Under the pieces are notes generated by a model. The model was not told where the DNA came from, did no database searches, and saw nothing but the letters and a program-made list of their open reading frames with translations. A program made the position numbers and the translations under genes. DNA of 41,960 nucleotides from JALYUS01 sp038231255 (GTDB lineage: Bacteria; Chloroflexota; Chloroflexia; Thermomicrobiales; JALYUS01): assembly GCA_038231255.1 (NCBI GenBank), contig JBBRLR010000031.1, forward strand, positions 1 through 41,960, read 5' to 3'. This document shows positions 1 through 7,747 of the stretch, in pieces (the first letter of the stretch is position 1; each line of letters opens with the position of its first letter).

Positions 1-1
1 C

Positions 2-451
2 TCGACGACGCCGCTCGCGATGGGCGAACTCTACTTCAACAAATGGGACTGCCTGCCTGTCATTACCGAGCAGTTGATTGACTTCATCCGCTGCGACCTC
101 GGCCACACGGGCGGCATCACCGAGGGGCGGAAGATCGCCGCCATCGCCGAGCCGTACGCGGTCAAGACGGCGTGGCACGGCCCCGGCGACATCGGCCCGA
201 TTGTCCACGCGGGCAATGTCCACCTCGATCTCGTCGTGCCGAACTTCGGCGTGCAGGAGATGGTCTTCTTTTCCGAGCGGGTGCGAGAGGTGATCCCCGG
301 CGGCCCGACCTTCAAGGACGGCTACCTGACCGTCACCGATGCCCCCGGCCTCGGCACCGATGTAAACGAAGAACTGGCGGCGAAGTACCCATATCAGCGC
401 GCCTACCTCCCGACGACACGGCGGCTCGACGGCTCGGTGCATGATTGGTAG
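2..451 (+). CDS. Mannonate dehydratase-like enolase-superfamily protein, C-terminal part
   Basis: The frame is already open at the window edge, so this is the C-terminal ~149 residues of a gene that begins upstream. The visible part reads like the RspA/ManD branch of the mandelate racemase/enolase superfamily. It has a TPLAMGE stretch, then GHTGGITEGRKIAAIAEPY, then WHGPGDIGP, then PNFGVQE. In ManD enzymes these form the last strands of the barrel and active-site loops for Mg-dependent dehydration of D-mannonate or related sugar acids. The metal-binding residues lie upstream and cannot be seen, and many members of this branch have low activity or other sugar-acid substrates. The stop is 5 bp from the convergent proC stop. 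Family assignment is fairly secure; the substrate is not. Confidence 0.8.
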   Translation, partial: STTPLAMGELYFNKWDCLPVITEQLIDFIRCDLGHTGGITEGRKIAAIAEPYAVKTAWHGPGDIGPIVHAGNVHLDLVVPNFGVQEMVFFSERVREVIPGGPTFKDGYLTVTDAPGLGTDVNEELAAKYPYQRAYLPTTRRLDGSVHDW

Positions 452-456
452 GGGGT

Positions 457-1299
457 TCAGTCCTGTTCCTGCGCCTTACGAAGCGTGACGGTGCGCTCGT
501 AGGCGGCGTAGACGGCTTTGGAAAGGACGGTGCGCAGGCCGCCTTTTTCCATCTCGTAGATCGCCGCTGCACTCGTGCCGCCGGGCGAGGTGACGAGATT
601 GCGCAGTTCGGCCGGGTGCTTGTGTGACTGCGCGGCGAAGGCGACGGAACCCGACATCGTCTGGATCACCAACTGCTCCGCGAGGTGGCGCGAGAAACCG
701 AGATGGACGCCCGCGTCTATCAGCGCCTCCATGACGAGGAAGATGTAGGTCGGGCCAGTGCCGGACAGGGCGGTTGCCATGTCCACCAATTTTTCATCCT
801 CGACGTAGTGGGCGTGGCCGAGCGCGCCGAGGGCGACGCCGATCATCGCGCGCTGCGCATCGGTGACGGAGGCAGTCGTCGCCCAAACGCTGACGCCCTC
901 GCCGATCTGCGCGGGGGTGTTCGGCATCGCCCGCGCCGCCGCGTCGTGCCCGCCGAGATTGTTGACAATCGTCGTCAGCGGCACGCCCGCCGCGATGGAC
1001 AGGACGACCTGCTCCGGCGCAATCGTTTCCCGCAGTTCGGCCAGCGCACTGCGGATCACCTGCGGCTTTACCGTCAGCACGACGAGGTCCGCGCCGCGCG
1101 CCGCCTCGCGATTCGCCTCGACCGTCGTGATACCGTACCGCGCCTGCAACTCGTCCCGTCGTGCGGTGCGGGGATGGCTGGCGGTGATCCGATCCGGCTG
1201 GACGACACCCCGCGTGAGCATCCCGGCGAGCATCGCTTCGGCCATCGCGCCCGCCCCAATGAACGCGACCGTCCCTATCTGTTCTGTCACCTCAATCAT
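457..1299 (-). CDS. proC: Pyrroline-5-carboxylate reductase
   Basis: Last step of proline synthesis: NAD(P)H-dependent reduction of 1-pyrroline-5-carboxylate to proline in the cytoplasm. The N-terminus has a Rossmann GAGAMAEAM loop. The middle has AMPNTPAQIGEGV, and the C-terminal dimerisation domain has ALSGTGPTYIF and LVTSPGGTSAAAI, all typical of ProC. The frame stays open to 1446, but the ATG at 1299 gives 280 residues, close to the usual ~270. An ATG at 1332 lies inside a TACAAT hexamer (minus strand, 1331-1336) that looks like a -10 box, which favours 1299; neither start has a convincing ribosome-binding site. The gene is divergent from uppP and convergent with the enolase-superfamily gene. 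Confidence 0.93.
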   Translation of the reverse strand: MIEVTEQIGTVAFIGAGAMAEAMLAGMLTRGVVQPDRITASHPRTARRDELQARYGITTVEANREAARGADLVVLTVKPQVIRSALAELRETIAPEQVVLSIAAGVPLTTIVNNLGGHDAAARAMPNTPAQIGEGVSVWATTASVTDAQRAMIGVALGALGHAHYVEDEKLVDMATALSGTGPTYIFLVMEALIDAGVHLGFSRHLAEQLVIQTMSGSVAFAAQSHKHPAELRNLVTSPGGTSAAAIYEMEKGGLRTVLSKAVYAAYERTVTLRKAQEQD

Positions 1300-1445
1300 C
1301 CCCCACTCGTCATGTGCGAACGCGGCGTACATTGTAGCATTGCCGTCGGGCGGCGGTGTTTCGTCGTCGAGGATGGTATGCTTGCGGGCGGTCAGGGGCG
1401 GGGCGCGCGGAGGATGGCACGAATGACAGTGGATGGTGGGGTGCA

Positions 1446-2345
1446 ATGAGTCTGCTTCATGCGATTGTAATCAGCCTGTTGCAGGGCGCGTTCGAACTGT
1501 TTCCGGTGTCGAGCCTTGGGCATAGTGTGCTCGTCCCGGCGCTGCTCGGTTGGGATGAATGGAAGACGGGCGACCCGAACAACGCGAGTTTTGTCGCCTT
1601 CGTCGTTGTGCTGCATCTCGGTACGGCGGTCGCGCTGCTCACCTTCTTCTGGCGTGACTGGCTGCGGATCATCGCGGCGGTGCTGCGCAGCATCGGCAAT
1701 CGCACACTCTCCGACGACCCGGACGAGCATTTCGGCTGGCTGATTGCCGTTGGCACGATCCCGGCGGGCATCCTCGGCTTCCTCCTGGAAAAGCCGCTGA
1801 AGGAGTTGTTCGGCAAGCCCGTCCTGATCGCCTGCTTCCTCGTCCTCAATGGCGTGATGATGCTGGCGGGCGAGCGGTTGCGGCGGCGACAGCGCGTGCC
1901 GGTCACCACAGGAAGCGGCAGCGGTGTCGCGACCGAGACGCGCGGCAAGGAGATCGCCGATATCGGCTTTGCGGAGGGGATCGCCGTCGGGACAGCGCAG
2001 GCAATCGCGCTCCTGCCCGGCTTCTCGCGCTCCGGCGCGACGATTACAGCCGGGCTGCTGACGGGATTGCGACACGAGGCGTCGGCGCGCTTCTCCTTCA
2101 TGCTCGCGACGCCGATCATCCTCGCGGCGGGCGTGTTGGAGGTGCCGAAGCTCTTCAAATCGGACGCGAATATCGGCCTTGGCCTCGCCGCGATGGGTTT
2201 CGTGATCTCCGGCTTCACCGCATACCTCGCCGTCCGCTTCCTGACGAAGTATTTCGAGACGGAACGGCTCGACCCGTTCGGCTATTACTGCATGGCCTTC
2301 GGTCTCTTCTGCCTCGCCTTCTTCGGTATTCGCGCGGTGCTGTAG
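1446..2345 (+). CDS. uppP: Undecaprenyl-diphosphate phosphatase
   Basis: Integral membrane phosphatase that recycles undecaprenyl diphosphate to the monophosphate carrier used for peptidoglycan and polysaccharide export; loss of the carrier cycle underlies bacitracin sensitivity. Both signature regions are visible in the 299-residue protein. QGAFELFPVSSLGH near residues 14-27 matches the QGxxEFLPxSSxGH consensus with F and L exchanged. PGFSRSGATITAGL in the middle carries the conserved SRSGAT. Several hydrophobic segments follow. The start at 1446 places the first membrane helix at the N-terminus as usual; the frame is open further upstream. The mgtC-like gene begins 2 bp after the stop, so the two are probably co-transcribed. 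Confidence 0.93.
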   Translation: MSLLHAIVISLLQGAFELFPVSSLGHSVLVPALLGWDEWKTGDPNNASFVAFVVVLHLGTAVALLTFFWRDWLRIIAAVLRSIGNRTLSDDPDEHFGWLIAVGTIPAGILGFLLEKPLKELFGKPVLIACFLVLNGVMMLAGERLRRRQRVPVTTGSGSGVATETRGKEIADIGFAEGIAVGTAQAIALLPGFSRSGATITAGLLTGLRHEASARFSFMLATPIILAAGVLEVPKLFKSDANIGLGLAAMGFVISGFTAYLAVRFLTKYFETERLDPFGYYCMAFGLFCLAFFGIRAVL

Positions 2346-2347
2346 CG

Positions 2348-2803
2348 ATGGCATTGAGTGAGTGGGATGCGCTTATTCGCGTCGCGGCGGCGAGCGGGCT
2401 GACGGGACTGCTCGGCGTCGAACGGGAGATGCGGCGCAAGGAAGCGGGGCTGCGGACGTTCACGCTCGTCGGCGTGGGCGCGGCGCTCTTTACCGTCGTC
2501 GGCCTGCTCCTCTCCGGGGGGACGACGGACGCCACGCGGATTGCCGCGCAGGTCGTCACCGGCATCGGTTTCATTGGCGCCGGGTTGATCTTTCGCCAAG
2601 GGTCACACACGAAGAATCTAACCACCGCTGCGGGCGTCTGGGCGGCGGCGGGCATCGGCATGGCGGCGGGCGCAGGGCTGTTCATCCTCGCCTGCGGCGC
2701 GACAGTGATCGTCCTGCTCGCCCTCACGGTCTACGGCGCTATCGAACGGCGGATCGAGCAACCGGAGCAGACTCCGCAACCGCTCGATAGGGAGGACCGG
2801 TGA
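2348..2803 (+). CDS. MgtC/SapB family membrane protein
   Basis: Small 151-residue protein of the MgtC/SapB family. It begins with a hydrophobic helix followed by GLLGVEREMRRKEAGLRTF, the family hallmark, then LVGVGAAL and VTGIGFIGAGLI, with roughly four membrane-spanning segments and a short charged tail (EQPEQTPQPLDRED). Relatives are linked to Mg-limited growth or inhibition of F-type ATP synthase, but most environmental homologues are uncharacterised, so a transport role should not be assumed. It follows uppP directly. Its last 65 bp overlap the 3' end of the convergent O-antigen-ligase-like gene, so the tail of both proteins is constrained by the other. Confidence 0.85.
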   Translation: MALSEWDALIRVAAASGLTGLLGVEREMRRKEAGLRTFTLVGVGAALFTVVGLLLSGGTTDATRIAAQVVTGIGFIGAGLIFRQGSHTKNLTTAAGVWAAAGIGMAAGAGLFILACGATVIVLLALTVYGAIERRIEQPEQTPQPLDREDR

Positions 2804-4232
2804 GGCGGAGCGCTCCCTCCCCCAGCCCCGCGAGCGCCCAGAAAATCGCCGCCATGTGTGGGAAGCCGAGGTTGAAGAAGTAGTGATCGAGCGTCGCCGC
2901 GATGCAGGCCGCGACGAGCGCCGACGCGATGGCGAGCGTCAGTTCCCCGAATGGTTCGTCCGGCGTCGCCCGCAATGCGCCGCGAATCAGCCGGGTGAGC
3001 AGTCCGACAAGCACGACGATAAAGAGCGCCAGCCCGATCAGCCCCGCACGCTCCGCAACGGTGAGATAGACGCTGGACACACCCGTCTGGAGATCAATGC
3101 GCGGCGCGTCCCCAAAGCCAACGCCGAAAACGGGATAATCCCGGATTAGTTGCAGGGCATTGGCGAACTCGCGGTAGCGCAGCCGCGTCGCCGCATCCTG
3201 CCCGCGCAAGCCGCCCGTCAGGCGCGACAGGTACCCTCCCCCAACGCCGAAGGCCGTCGCCGCGCTGCCGAGCAGGATGAGCGGCACAATCAGCCGTCGA
3301 TAGCGCACGAGCGTAAGCATCCCGACGCCGACCGCCGCGCCGAGCCACGCCGCGCGCGACTGCGTCAGGAGCAATGCCAAACCGACGATCGGCGCCGTCA
3401 CGATGCAGAGTTTCCGAGCAACGACGGGGCGCGACGCGACCGCCTGCCCGACCGCGAGGACGAGGATAAGCATCAGGAAGCCGGCGAAGGCATTCGGGTC
3501 CACGCCGGTGCCCGTCGCGCGCCGGGCGAGCGCCGGATTATCCTCGATGTACCGAACGATGCGGCCTGTCGGGTAGCCGACAGTGCTGAGGCGTGCCAAC
3601 AGGTTTGTCGTTATGGTGACCGGCAGCCGCTGGAGGATGATCGCCAATGCGCCTGCAATGGCGCCGCCCGCAATGAGCGCCGTCGCGAACCGCGCCACAT
3701 CCCGCCGCTCCCGCAGCAGATTGACGACAAGGATGACCATGCCGACGCCGAGCAGCAGTTTCAGGTAGTCGTGCGCCGTCTGCGTCGTCGTGTTCCGGCC
3801 CGCGCCGAGCAGGAAGGCGACGACGGTGGCCGCGACAAAAAAACCGAGCGGCACGAAGAGCGGCGTGACGATGATTAGTTCGTCCCGGTCGAAGCCAAGT
3901 CGGAGCGCCCACACGGCAATCGTCAGCAGGATCGTCGCTTCAAGCAACGTGAAGGTCAGCCCGACTTTCACCGGCAGCGTCGCGTAGGGCAGCAGCGCGA
4001 TCACCGCGACTGCGACGTGCAGCCCGACCCGCGCGTCAAGCAGGATCGCGACGCCGCCGAGGATGCCGATCAGCAACGCCAGTGTCAGGATCGGGCCGAC
4101 GGTGATCGCCAACGCGCCGCCGACCAACCCGGCAATGATCGCCCCACAGACGAGCACTGGGGGCAACTGGAGCCACCGACGCCAGCGTGTAATCATCCCT
4201 TTAGGGATATGTGGTGCCGGGAGCGCCGCCAT
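2739..4232 (-). CDS. O-antigen ligase/polymerase-like membrane protein
   Basis: A 497-residue, strongly hydrophobic protein with about a dozen predicted membrane segments. The C-terminal half contains TQSRAAWLGA followed by a larger soluble loop with RLRYREFANALQLIRDYPVFGVGFGDAP. This is the pattern of the Wzy_C/O-antigen ligase family (WaaL, Wzy and exopolysaccharide polymerases), where the periplasmic loop binds the lipid-linked donor. No polysaccharide locus surrounds it, so ligase, polymerase or protein O-glycosyltransferase are all possible. It starts 3 bp after the metallo-beta-lactamase-fold gene, with a purine-rich stretch before ATG 4232. An internal ATG at 4196 is an alternative start. 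The 3' end overlaps the mgtC-like gene. Confidence 0.8.
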   Translation of the reverse strand: MAALPAPHIPKGMITRWRRWLQLPPVLVCGAIIAGLVGGALAITVGPILTLALLIGILGGVAILLDARVGLHVAVAVIALLPYATLPVKVGLTFTLLEATILLTIAVWALRLGFDRDELIIVTPLFVPLGFFVAATVVAFLLGAGRNTTTQTAHDYLKLLLGVGMVILVVNLLRERRDVARFATALIAGGAIAGALAIILQRLPVTITTNLLARLSTVGYPTGRIVRYIEDNPALARRATGTGVDPNAFAGFLMLILVLAVGQAVASRPVVARKLCIVTAPIVGLALLLTQSRAAWLGAAVGVGMLTLVRYRRLIVPLILLGSAATAFGVGGGYLSRLTGGLRGQDAATRLRYREFANALQLIRDYPVFGVGFGDAPRIDLQTGVSSVYLTVAERAGLIGLALFIVVLVGLLTRLIRGALRATPDEPFGELTLAIASALVAACIAATLDHYFFNLGFPHMAAIFWALAGLGEGALRLTGPPYRAVAESAPVARSAVR

Positions 4233-4235
4233 CCC

Positions 4236-5120
4236 CTACCCTTTCCGGCCCCACCCGGCACGCATCCGCACCTGGAAGGGGCCGAAATCGTAGAGGTCGT
4301 AGACGTGATCGTGCCCCGCCTCGTCGTCCTGGCCGACGAGCACGTCCGCCGCATCGCCATCGTGGATGCGATCGAAGGCGTCCGCCATCGCGACGAGCAG
4401 ATCGGGCGAAATCGGCGTGTCGTCGTGCGAGGGCAGGAGCGTCCGCACCTGTGGCGCAAGGTTGGCGAGACGGCGGAGCGTGCGGCGGTACGCCTCCGGC
4501 TCGGCGTCCGGCGAGTACGAATAGAGGGGCGCGGCGTATGCCTGATCGCCGGAGAGCAGCAGGCCGTTCGCCGCGTCCCAGAGGCACAGGCCACCCGGCG
4601 AATGCCCCGGCGTGTGCAGCACGGTAAACTGCCGGTCGCCGAGATCGAGCACATCGCCCTCATTGAGCAGATGCGTAACGGTCGCGGGCCGGATCACATA
4701 GGTAGCCGGGTCGAATCCGGTCGGAAGGGGGGAGAGCAGAAACTTCTCCTGCAACCAGTACGCGCTCTTTTCGTGATCCATCCCCTTGGCGATGCGGTCA
4801 GCCTCCGCCGGGTGCGCGTAGACCGGCACGCCCGCTTCCGCGAATCGCCAGACATCGCCGACGTGATCGAAATGGCTGTGGCTACAGACCATCAGCAGCG
4901 TGTCGGGCCGCACCTCCACGAACCGCTCGACCTCGCGCCGCATGTCCGCGATCCCCAGCCCCGCGTCCCACAGCAATGATCGCTCTGACCCGTGCACGAG
5001 GTACGACCGCACCTCCTCGATGTGCTGATCCTCCGCGATGCAGATCACGCCGGGCGCGACCTCCCACGTCGTAAACCATTCCTGCGAGAGCGTGTGTTTA
5101 CGCTCACCGTGCGCTGTCAT
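4236..5120 (-). CDS. Metallo-beta-lactamase-fold hydrolase
   Basis: Cytosolic 294-residue hydrolase of the metallo-beta-lactamase fold. The di-metal site is complete: HSHFDH at 81-86, His173 in HTPGHSPGG, Asp192 in SGDQAY and His233 in LPSHDD. The spacing resembles glyoxalase II-like and quorum-lactonase-like branches, and there is no extra C-terminal domain. The C-terminal ~50 residues are acidic (DGDAADVLVGQDDEAGHDH). The substrate cannot be named. It lies 12 bp after the DinB gene and 3 bp before the O-antigen-ligase-like gene on the same strand, so it is likely part of one transcript, although a shared function is not evident. Confidence 0.85.
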   Translation of the reverse strand: MTAHGERKHTLSQEWFTTWEVAPGVICIAEDQHIEEVRSYLVHGSERSLLWDAGLGIADMRREVERFVEVRPDTLLMVCSHSHFDHVGDVWRFAEAGVPVYAHPAEADRIAKGMDHEKSAYWLQEKFLLSPLPTGFDPATYVIRPATVTHLLNEGDVLDLGDRQFTVLHTPGHSPGGLCLWDAANGLLLSGDQAYAAPLYSYSPDAEPEAYRRTLRRLANLAPQVRTLLPSHDDTPISPDLLVAMADAFDRIHDGDAADVLVGQDDEAGHDHVYDLYDFGPFQVRMRAGWGRKG

Positions 5121-5132
5121 TTGTGTCCCTTC

Positions 5133-5627
5133 CTACCGATCCACACCTTGTCCGCTCACCGTCGCACGAATGCTCTTGAGGTGGATGAGCGGATGGTCAA
5201 TCATCGCCTCAACGATCAGTTGGATGCCAATCGGCTCGTCTCCCGTGAGCGGAAAGAGCACGGTGCGATCAAGGTGCGCGTCGCTCAACTGACGAACAAC
5301 ATCTGCCGCCTCATTGCTATAGCGCTGGAGCAACGTGAGCGTTTCTTCCTTCGTGCAATCGGCCCACTCCCGTGCTTGTTGCGCATTGCTCTCGTGGACG
5401 GCCTCCCATGTATGGCCTGTTAGCGGCTGACCAGTCGCCGCCCGCCGAATCAACTCTGCATGAACCTCGAATCCCCGCGCCATGTGGCGGCAAACGACGC
5501 CGACCGACCACCGTTCATCTTCAGTAATGAGTCGCCAGTCATCCAGCGAACAGTGCTCGGCAAAGGTAATAACCTCTTGGCTATTCTGCGCATACTGCGC
5601 TGCCAGTTCCTGTGCACGCTCGCTCAC
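5133..5627 (-). CDS. DinB-like four-helix-bundle protein
   Basis: A 164-residue protein of the DinB/YfiT-like fold: four amphipathic helices that often carry a metal-binding His triad and act as thiol-dependent transferases or damage-inducible proteins of unknown reaction. WSVGVVCRHMARGFEVHAELIRRAA in the first third fits the W-x-V-x-x-x-x-x-H-M/L signature, and MIDHPLIHLKSI near the end supplies further histidines. It has no recognisable fused domain. It is the first gene after a 55-bp palindromic repeat that separates it from argG, and its stop is 12 bp before the metallo-beta-lactamase gene. The function is unknown beyond the fold. Confidence 0.75.
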   Translation of the reverse strand: MSERAQELAAQYAQNSQEVITFAEHCSLDDWRLITEDERWSVGVVCRHMARGFEVHAELIRRAATGQPLTGHTWEAVHESNAQQAREWADCTKEETLTLLQRYSNEAADVVRQLSDAHLDRTVLFPLTGDEPIGIQLIVEAMIDHPLIHLKSIRATVSGQGVDR

Positions 5628-5662
5628 ATCTGTCTCCTCTTCCGCTCAGTCCGCAATTGTCC

Positions 5663-5717
5663 GGTGGTGGCAGGCTTCCAGCCTGTGTTGCCAACAGGCT
5701 GGAAGCCTGCCACCACC
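5663..5717. repeat. Palindromic intergenic element, GGTGGTGGCAGGC type
   Basis: Perfect inverted repeat with 24-bp arms (5663-5686 and 5694-5717) around a 7-base loop. The ends read GGTGGTGGCAGGCTTCCAGC. It belongs to the same family as copies at 10896, 16824 and, with GGTAGCG ends, 14201, 18511 and 26566. It sits between argG and the DinB gene and could terminate or stabilise the argG transcript, though there is no adjacent T-run. Confidence 0.9.
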
Positions 5718-5726
5718 AATGCACAC

Positions 5727-6962
5727 TTACTTACCGTTTTTGGCCAGCGCTTGCTCCTGTTTGAGGAGCGCCTGGACGGTGATCGGCAGGCCGAAGAGGT
5801 TGATGAAGCCGAGGCTATCCATCTGGTTGTAGACCGAGTCCTGCTCGAAGGTCGCGAAATCCTCGCGGTAGAGTGAGTAGGGCGACTTCCGGCCGGCGAT
5901 GACGATGTTGCCCTTGTAGAGTTTCAGCCGCACCGTGCCGGTCATGTTCTTCTGCGTCACATCGAAGAAGGCGCTCATCGCCTCGCGCAGCGGCGTGAAC
6001 CACTGGCCGTTGTAGACCACTTCCGCGAAGCGGCCCGCCAGCACATCCTTGGCGTGCAGCGTGTCGCGGTCGAGGACGATGCTTTCCAGTTCCTTGTGCG
6101 CTGTGACGAGGATCGTGCCGCCGGGCGTCTCGTAGACGCCGTGGGACTTCATGCCGACCAGGCGGTTCTCGACCAAATCTTCGCGGCCGATGCCGTTCTC
6201 GCCGCCGATCTCGTTCAGTTTGTAGATCAAGGCCACCGGGTCCATCGCCGCGCCGTCGAGCGAGACGGGCAAGCCCTGCTCGAAGCCGATCTCGATGTAC
6301 GTCGGCTTGTCCGGCGCGTTCTCGGGGGACTTCGTGATCTCGAACATGTCCTCCGGCGGCTCGTTCCACGGGTCTTCCAACACGCCGCCCTCGGACGAGA
6401 GGTGCCACAGGTTGCGGTCATGACTGTAGATCTTCTCCAGCGTCGCGGTGACGGGGATATGCCGTTCGAGGCAGTAGTCAATCTCGTCCTTGCGCGACTT
6501 CAGTTCCCACTCGCGCCACGGCACGATAACGCGCAGGTTCGGGTCCACGCTCTTGAAGGTCAACTCGAAGCGGACTTGGTCGTTCCCCTTGCCGGTGCAA
6601 CCGTGCGCAACGGCGTCCGCGCCCTCCATTTTGGCGATCTCCGCCTGCCGCTTGGCGACCGGGTAACGCGCGAACGAGGTGCCGAGCAGATACTTGCGCT
6701 CGTAGATCGCGCCGCTCTTGAGGGTCGGCCAGATGTAGTCGGTGACGAGTTCGTGGCGCAGGTCCTCGATGTAGCACTTCGAGGCGCCCGTGCGCTTCGC
6801 CTTTTCTTCGAGGCCGTCCAATTCCTCTTCCTGCCCGAGGTTCGCGCAGAAGGCGATCACCTCCGGGTTTCCGTAATTCTCCTTGAGCCACGGGATGATG
6901 CACGACGTATCCAACCCGCCGCTGTAGGCAAGGACGACTTTTTTTACCGGTTTCCGCTCCAT
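5727..6962 (-). CDS. argG: Argininosuccinate synthase
   Basis: ATP-dependent condensation of citrulline with aspartate to argininosuccinate, the penultimate step of arginine synthesis. The 411-residue protein has the N-type ATP pyrophosphatase loop AYSGGLDTS at residues 12-20, CTGKGNDQVRFE for aspartate/citrulline binding, and the usual EVIAFCANLGQEE and LLGTSFARYP segments. The length is typical (~400). The frame extends upstream to 7043, but MERKPVKKVVLAYSGG at 6962 is the natural N-terminus. No other arginine gene is adjacent. A T-box leader with its own promoter lies upstream (7058-7346), so expression is predicted to respond to uncharged tRNA, probably tRNA-Arg. Confidence 0.97.
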   Translation of the reverse strand: MERKPVKKVVLAYSGGLDTSCIIPWLKENYGNPEVIAFCANLGQEEELDGLEEKAKRTGASKCYIEDLRHELVTDYIWPTLKSGAIYERKYLLGTSFARYPVAKRQAEIAKMEGADAVAHGCTGKGNDQVRFELTFKSVDPNLRVIVPWREWELKSRKDEIDYCLERHIPVTATLEKIYSHDRNLWHLSSEGGVLEDPWNEPPEDMFEITKSPENAPDKPTYIEIGFEQGLPVSLDGAAMDPVALIYKLNEIGGENGIGREDLVENRLVGMKSHGVYETPGGTILVTAHKELESIVLDRDTLHAKDVLAGRFAEVVYNGQWFTPLREAMSAFFDVTQKNMTGTVRLKLYKGNIVIAGRKSPYSLYREDFATFEQDSVYNQMDSLGFINLFGLPITVQALLKQEQALAKNGK

Positions 6963-7057
6963 GTGTTTGCTCCTCCGCGCGATACCGAATCTCCCGACGA
7001 GCGCCGATCGTTGCTCACCCCCGGCCCCTCTCCATCGCCCCAACGCTTTAACACAAA

Positions 7058-7346
7058 ACGGGCGCTTGCTTGCGTGCCACCTCCCGACGCCCCGCGAGAC
7101 GTTGGAGGGACGAGCAGCGCGCCCGTGGTACCACCCTCATTGCCGGGGTCATCCCCGGCCACTCATTCGGCGATTTCTTTGCGTGGGCGCCACCCACCTC
7201 CGCCTACTTGCATCGCTGCTTTCTTCGGCGAGCCGCTCTGGAGCGCGTTCCGCGTCGGCATCGCCGTGGGGCTTCCACCACCTCCCACTCGCTCCTGGCT
7301 ACCGGTCACGTACTCTTCCCCGTCATCACGGACGTCTTCGATCCTG
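7058..7346 (-). promoter_or_regulatory. T-box riboswitch leader of argG, probable Arg (CGC) specifier
   Basis: On the minus strand the leader contains, in order: GGGGAAGAGTACG with the AGTA of the specifier loop (7311-7314), the AGGAGCGAG and GGTGGTGGAAG stem I landmarks, then GGAACGCGCTCC, where GAA is followed by CGC (7245-7247) in the specifier position. Downstream is the canonical AGGGTGGTACCACG T-box (7124-7137). Its 3' side overlaps the 5' arm GCGCCCGT (+ strand 7119-7126) of an intrinsic terminator whose other arm is at 7058-7065, followed by a TTTTG run. This mutually exclusive antiterminator/terminator is the class-I transcriptional T-box design. Uncharged tRNA-Arg should therefore allow argG transcription. 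The stem I pairing was read by eye, not folded. Confidence 0.88.
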
Positions 7347-7352
7347 CGACGG

Positions 7353-7381
7353 ACGCTAGCACCCGCTGTGTCCCCTGTCAA
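7353..7381 (-). promoter_or_regulatory. argG promoter
   Basis: TTGACA (7376-7381, minus strand) is separated by exactly 17 bases from TAGCGT (7353-7358). The -35 is a perfect sigma-70 match; the -10 is weaker. The predicted start near 7346 lies just before the T-box stem I. Confidence 0.6.
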
Positions 7382-7549
7382 GGTAGCACCGAAAAATCAA
7401 TGAGGTCGAATCGCCAAGATGCTATGTTGCGCGCCAGCAATCGCTCAACGACCGATTGTCCGCTCACCCTTCAATTCGAGCGGATCAACAGTCTCGCGCC
7501 AAGCAGATCGCACACCGCAGGACGAGCATGCATATGAGCAAAGAGATGA

Positions 7550-7747
7550 CGACATGGACGTGCTCGTCAAACATTCAACGATGGTAAGAACGTCAAGATG
7601 ATTAGCCAGCGGTTAAGACACAACGACGTAGGTATCACCCTCAGCGTCTACGCGCACCTCGCCGACAACGCACAGGACGAAGCGGCAGATAGCATCGATG
7701 GCCTGATTTTCGGCAGTATTGCGCGAGACACAGGTTCTACGCGCTAG
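7550..7747 (+). pseudogene. Decayed tyrosine recombinase (integrase) C-terminal remnant
   Basis: One open frame between a stop at 7547 and the stop at 7745-7747 translates to a tail beginning RHGRARQTFNDGKN and continuing VKMISQRLRHNDVGITLSVY, AHLADNAQDEAADSIDGL. This matches the last part of phage-type integrases: the RHxxA box II region, the xxRLxHxxxxxTLxxYxHL region with catalytic His and Tyr, and the DEAA..ID tail. The first ~300 residues, including the first catalytic Arg, are absent and there is no start codon, so it cannot be functional. It marks an old integration event. Its end overlaps the stop of the minus-strand AlbA_2 gene by 11 bp. Confidence 0.8.

Noticed and set aside
2739..2803. 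Frameshift or assembly error suggested by the overlap of two convergent genes
   Set aside because: Both proteins have plausible lengths and tails, and the overlap is short and convergent, which is common in compact genomes.
7382..7549. Further integrase sequence between the argG promoter and the remnant
   Set aside because: No frame in this stretch continues the integrase similarity; I see nothing identifiable in it.
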